A stretch of 7,791 nucleotides of DNA, taken from DHVE2 group archaeon (GTDB lineage Archaea > Thermoplasmatota > Thermoplasmata > Thermoplasmatales > Aciduliprofundaceae). Under the pieces are notes generated by a model that was not told the origin of the DNA, searched no databases, and saw nothing but the letters and a program-made list of their open reading frames with translations. Below are positions 5,893 to 7,791 of the stretch, piece after piece; positions within the stretch are counted from its first letter, which is position 1; each line of letters opens with the position of its first letter. The stretch is taken from NCBI GenBank assembly GCA_015520975.1, contig WAOZ01000116.1, positions 1 through 7,791 of the forward strand, read 5' to 3'. A program made the position numbers and the translations under genes.

Positions 5893-6398
5893 TCACGTGT
5901 GATTCTGTACCATTTCAGAACTTTTCTGAACTGTATGATTAGGCTCTTTATAGTGATCTCTCCCAGAAAAGTTCCATCTTTATCCACAACGGGAAGTCGA
6001 CGCAGCCGGAACGAACGCATTTTTTCAAGAACCTCTTCTATGGTTTCGCCGGGATGGGCTACGATAAGTTTTCTGCACATCACATCCTTTGCCGTTTTAA
6101 CATTGCCTAGTAAGAGTGATCTCAGGTCTATGCCGCCAATAACATAGGGCTGGATTCTTTTGGGCGCAAGGACATCAAGAAGGTCTTTCTCAGTTATTAT
6201 TCCTGCGAGTTTCATGCTACCCTTTTTCTCCATAATCCAGACATGCCTCCGCCCACTCAGTATGGATAGTATTTCCTCAATAGGTGTTTCAGGATAGGCT
6301 ATCGGGATGTTCCACAGATCCTTTCTCATTACGGCTTCCACATGAACCTTATAAAAATGACTTAGAACATACTGGATGTCTCTGTGTTTCTCCTCCAT
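5889..6398 (-). CDS. Two-CBS-domain protein
   Basis: A 169-residue soluble protein made almost entirely of a CBS pair. The first CBS domain spans about residues 22-78 (MRKDLWNIPIAYPETPIEEI through GIITEKDLLDVL). The second spans about 104-160 (VMCRKLIVAHPGETIEEVLEKM through RLRRLPVVDKDGTFLGEITI). Such pairs form a Bateman module that binds adenine nucleotides, S-adenosylmethionine or metal ions and usually regulates a partner. No catalytic, transport or DNA-binding domain is attached; the 20-residue N-terminal lead and short basic C-terminus are too small for one. The ATG at 6398 lies 26 bases from a strong TATA box, pointing to leaderless expression. The gene is convergent with the surface-protein gene (stop codons overlap by 4 bases) and divergent from hjc, so its neighbours do not reveal its partner. 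Confidence 0.93.
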   Translation of the reverse strand: MEEKHRDIQYVLSHFYKVHVEAVMRKDLWNIPIAYPETPIEEILSILSGRRHVWIMEKKGSMKLAGIITEKDLLDVLAPKRIQPYVIGGIDLRSLLLGNVKTAKDVMCRKLIVAHPGETIEEVLEKMRSFRLRRLPVVDKDGTFLGEITIKSLIIQFRKVLKWYRITRD

Positions 6399-6416
6399 AA
6401 AACTTCATCGTTCACC

Positions 6417-6427
6417 ATATATATAAA
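6417..6427 (-). promoter_or_regulatory. Promoter (TATA box) of the CBS-domain gene
   Basis: The minus strand reads TTTATATATAT, the strongest TATA box in the window. Its TTTATATA core is centred about 26 bases upstream of the CBS ATG at 6398, so transcription should start at the start codon and give a leaderless mRNA. Confidence 0.65.
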
Positions 6428-6441
6428 CTCATCGCCAGAAC

Positions 6442-6478
6442 CTTTTTATTTCTCGCTGTAGATATCCATAGTAAGGTG
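6442..6478 (+). promoter_or_regulatory. hjc promoter and Shine-Dalgarno site
   Basis: CTTTTTATT (6442-6450) is a candidate TATA box about 41 bases upstream of the hjc ATG, predicting a start near 6470 and a short leader of about 15 bases. That leader contains AAGGTG (6473-6478), a good ribosome site 8 bases before the ATG at 6487. This promoter differs from the leaderless arrangement of the divergent CBS gene. Confidence 0.5.
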
Positions 6479-6486
6479 TTTGAAAG

Positions 6487-7038
6487 ATGGGTAAAAAGGG
6501 CAGTGTCTACGAGCGTGAACTCAAAGCTATACTTGAAGGTGACGAAAAATTCGTAAATAGAATCACAAAATCCGTAGAGGGTATGGGCTATCTTGGATAC
6601 AGAAGCATAATCAAAAAACCGTTTATGGTTATACGAGCCGCGGGTTCTTTTGGAGTGGATTTAATAGCGATAAGAGGTGATATTGCCTTTCCTATTGAGG
6701 TTAAATCATCTGGGGATAAAGTGATTAGATTTTCGCAGTCCAACGCCCGTGCTCAACGACAGGCCTTGGATTTTGCTGAATACTGTATGCGTTCTGGCGT
6801 TGTTGGACTTTACGCATTTAGATTGAAAGGTGTGCGTGGTGATCCATGGCGCATTTTCGCGTTGCCTGTGGATGAAGGTAAGCTCACAGGCAAGCCCAGA
6901 CTTGTTTACAGAATACTTCCGAAAATAGAAACAACTCACAGCGGAAATTTTGTGCTGCGGTGGGACGATGGAATGACGCTGGGGATTTTCTTATCATACA
7001 TAAATCACGAGGTATCCAATGAACACGGCGTAGAATAA
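6487..7038 (+). CDS. hjc: Holliday junction resolvase Hjc (enlarged form)
   Basis: An archaeal structure-selective endonuclease that cuts four-way DNA junctions during recombination and fork repair, acting as a dimer with Mg2+. The family motifs are all present: KKGSVYERELKAIL with Glu9-Arg10, VIRAAGSFGVDLIAI with Arg50 and Asp58, and IEVKSS with Glu71 and Lys73. These match Glu9, Arg25, Asp33, Glu46 and Lys48 of Pyrococcus Hjc. At 183 residues it is about 50-60 longer than the classic 120-135. The extra length lies mainly between the first helix and the active-site strand (about residues 18-45), near residues 128-142, and at the C-terminus. The C-terminal part (WRIFALPV, PKIE, GMTLGIFLSYI) still follows the Pyrococcus order. 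A good ribosome site supports the start. The last 45 bases overlap the convergent exchanger gene. Confidence 0.92.
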   Translation: MGKKGSVYERELKAILEGDEKFVNRITKSVEGMGYLGYRSIIKKPFMVIRAAGSFGVDLIAIRGDIAFPIEVKSSGDKVIRFSQSNARAQRQALDFAEYCMRSGVVGLYAFRLKGVRGDPWRIFALPVDEGKLTGKPRLVYRILPKIETTHSGNFVLRWDDGMTLGIFLSYINHEVSNEHGVE

Positions 7039-7791
7039 CAAAAAGAACAAACCTTCTTTTGTGGTTATTTTGTTGCGAATCGAAAACAGAAACAGTGCAA
7101 CGGTCATTGCTGCCAGAAACAGCGTGTTTATTATCAGGTCCTCCTGAGAAATGGTTATGGGATTTATGGCGGAGGAAACTCCAAGAACCATGCATGTGTT
7201 GAATATATTGCTGCCTATAACATTTCCTACGGCAATACCGTGTTTCCTCTTCACGGTAGCGGCGATGGTTGTGGCCAATTCTGGTAAAGATGTGCCGACG
7301 GCCACCGCTGTTATGGCAATCACCAGTTCAGGTATCCCGAGAACATTTGCAATATCCACTGCCGAGGTTACCACAACATCTGCGCCCCATACCACGCCAA
7401 ACGCACCGAAAATTGTTAGAAGTACAGAGATGGGCACCGAGTGCTCAATTTTGACATCTTCCACTTCTTCCTCCCTTCCCTTAATCTCTGCTAAATACAT
7501 AAGATACACGATGATCAGAATTACACCCATCCACCATACCAAAACCCCGAACAAAAATGAAAATAAAATCAGCATGGCCGTGGAGCCCAGTAAAACCATG
7601 GCATCTCTTTTGATGTAGCGTGATAGCCGCAGGGGCATAATTATAGCCGCAATGCCCAGCACTAGTCCGATGTTTGCTATGTTGCTACCGACAACATTTC
7701 CCCAGGATGTTTCAGGATGGTGGTAGAAAGATGCGATTGTTGATACGGCGAATTCGGGCAGTGATGTTGCCAGTGCTACGAGCGTCAATCC
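6994..7791 (-). CDS. CaCA-family Na+/Ca2+ exchanger (YrbG/NCX type), 5' end outside window
   Basis: The visible 265 residues are most of a membrane antiporter expected to extrude Ca2+ in exchange for Na+ or H+; comparison with NCX_Mj suggests roughly 40-50 N-terminal residues lie beyond 7791. The reading frame is open to the edge with GGA, so the TTG at 7788 is probably an internal Leu codon. The first alpha repeat reads ATSLPEF (Glu13 in window numbering) and VVGSNIANIG (Asn40). The second reads VGTSLPEL (Glu171) and VIGSNIFNT (Asn198). A central loop rich in acidic residues (GREEEVEDVKIE, about 105-116) joins the two halves, as usual. The position equal to Asp240 of the Methanocaldococcus exchanger is Asn here, as I recall for many YrbG-type proteins. 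About eight to nine transmembrane segments are visible. The 3' end overlaps hjc tail-to-tail. Confidence 0.93.
   Translation of the reverse strand, partial: GLTLVALATSLPEFAVSTIASFYHHPETSWGNVVGSNIANIGLVLGIAAIIMPLRLSRYIKRDAMVLLGSTAMLILFSFLFGVLVWWMGVILIIVYLMYLAEIKGREEEVEDVKIEHSVPISVLLTIFGAFGVVWGADVVVTSAVDIANVLGIPELVIAITAVAVGTSLPELATTIAATVKRKHGIAVGNVIGSNIFNTCMVLGVSSAINPITISQEDLIINTLFLAAMTVALFLFSIRNKITTKEGLFFLLFYAVFIGYLVIYV
7034..7072 (+). terminator. Stem-loop and U-rich stretch at the end of hjc
   Basis: AAAAGAA (7041-7047) pairs with TTCTTTT (7054-7060) around a 6-base loop. After an uneven bulge, AATAAC (7034-7039) pairs with GTTATT (7064-7069), and TTTTGTTG follows. The hjc stop codon (7036-7038) lies in the outer stem. 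The position suits 3'-end formation for hjc, but the right half is also exchanger coding sequence and the stem is A/U-rich and weak. Confidence 0.35.

Noticed and set aside
5914..5930. Perfect hairpin TTCAGAA-CTT-TTCTGAA shortly after the surface-protein stop
   Set aside because: A 7-base stem can occur by chance, no U-tract follows it on the plus strand, and it encodes ordinary residues of the CBS protein. It is too weak to call a terminator.
7151..7618. 155-codon plus-strand frame opposite the exchanger gene
   Set aside because: Its Thr/Pro/Ser-rich translation is the mirror of the hydrophobic exchanger codons; there is no start signal.
7786..7788. TTG as the true start of the exchanger gene
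   Set aside because: It falls in the middle of the first alpha repeat; family members have another helix or more before this motif, and the frame is open to the window edge.

Overview
The window looks like chromosome of a Thermoplasmatota-type archaeon, possibly the Aciduliprofundum/DHVE2 side. The reasons are: an archaeal Hjc-type Holliday junction resolvase; a tRNA G10 methyltransferase with an N-terminal THUMP region; a FolD whose motifs resemble the Thermoplasma enzyme as I remember it; TATA boxes 23-27 bases upstream of several start codons (leaderless transcripts); GGTG-type Shine-Dalgarno sites in front of internal operon genes; and a very sequon-rich surface protein. The genus is an inference that I could not check. 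Coding density is about 98%. No RNA gene, CRISPR array, insertion sequence or integrase was seen, and no gene-free stretch exceeds about 90 bases.

Layout. Positions 1-1207 (minus) hold folD followed by the start of a tRNA G10 N2-methyltransferase gene; the two overlap by one base. A 75-base divergent promoter region follows. Positions 1283-5892 (plus) hold a two-gene operon: an 8-helix membrane protein with a C-terminal TPR domain, overlapping by ATGA with a gene for a 1140-residue surface protein. Positions 5889-6398 (minus) encode a stand-alone two-CBS-domain protein, tail-to-tail with the surface protein gene. An 88-base divergent promoter region leads to hjc at 6487-7038 (plus). The hjc 3' end overlaps by 45 bases, tail-to-tail, with a CaCA-family Na+/Ca2+ exchanger gene whose 5' end lies beyond the window.

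The flanking genes are recognisable housekeeping genes: folate one-carbon metabolism, tRNA modification, recombination and cation exchange. The unexplained part is the 4.6-kb operon. Its second product combines a tandem helix-hairpin-helix domain predicted to be cytoplasmic, a transmembrane segment, two CBM9/DOMON-like beta-sandwich units (the second apparently split by a Ca2+-loop insert), a densely N-glycosylatable C-terminal half, and a C-terminal anchor resembling the PEF-CTERM sorting tail. Its partner presents a TPR scaffold on the inner face of the membrane. Together they look like an uncharacterised envelope-spanning complex linking the cytoplasm, possibly DNA, to the cell surface. This is the best candidate in the window for something undescribed; its function is unknown.
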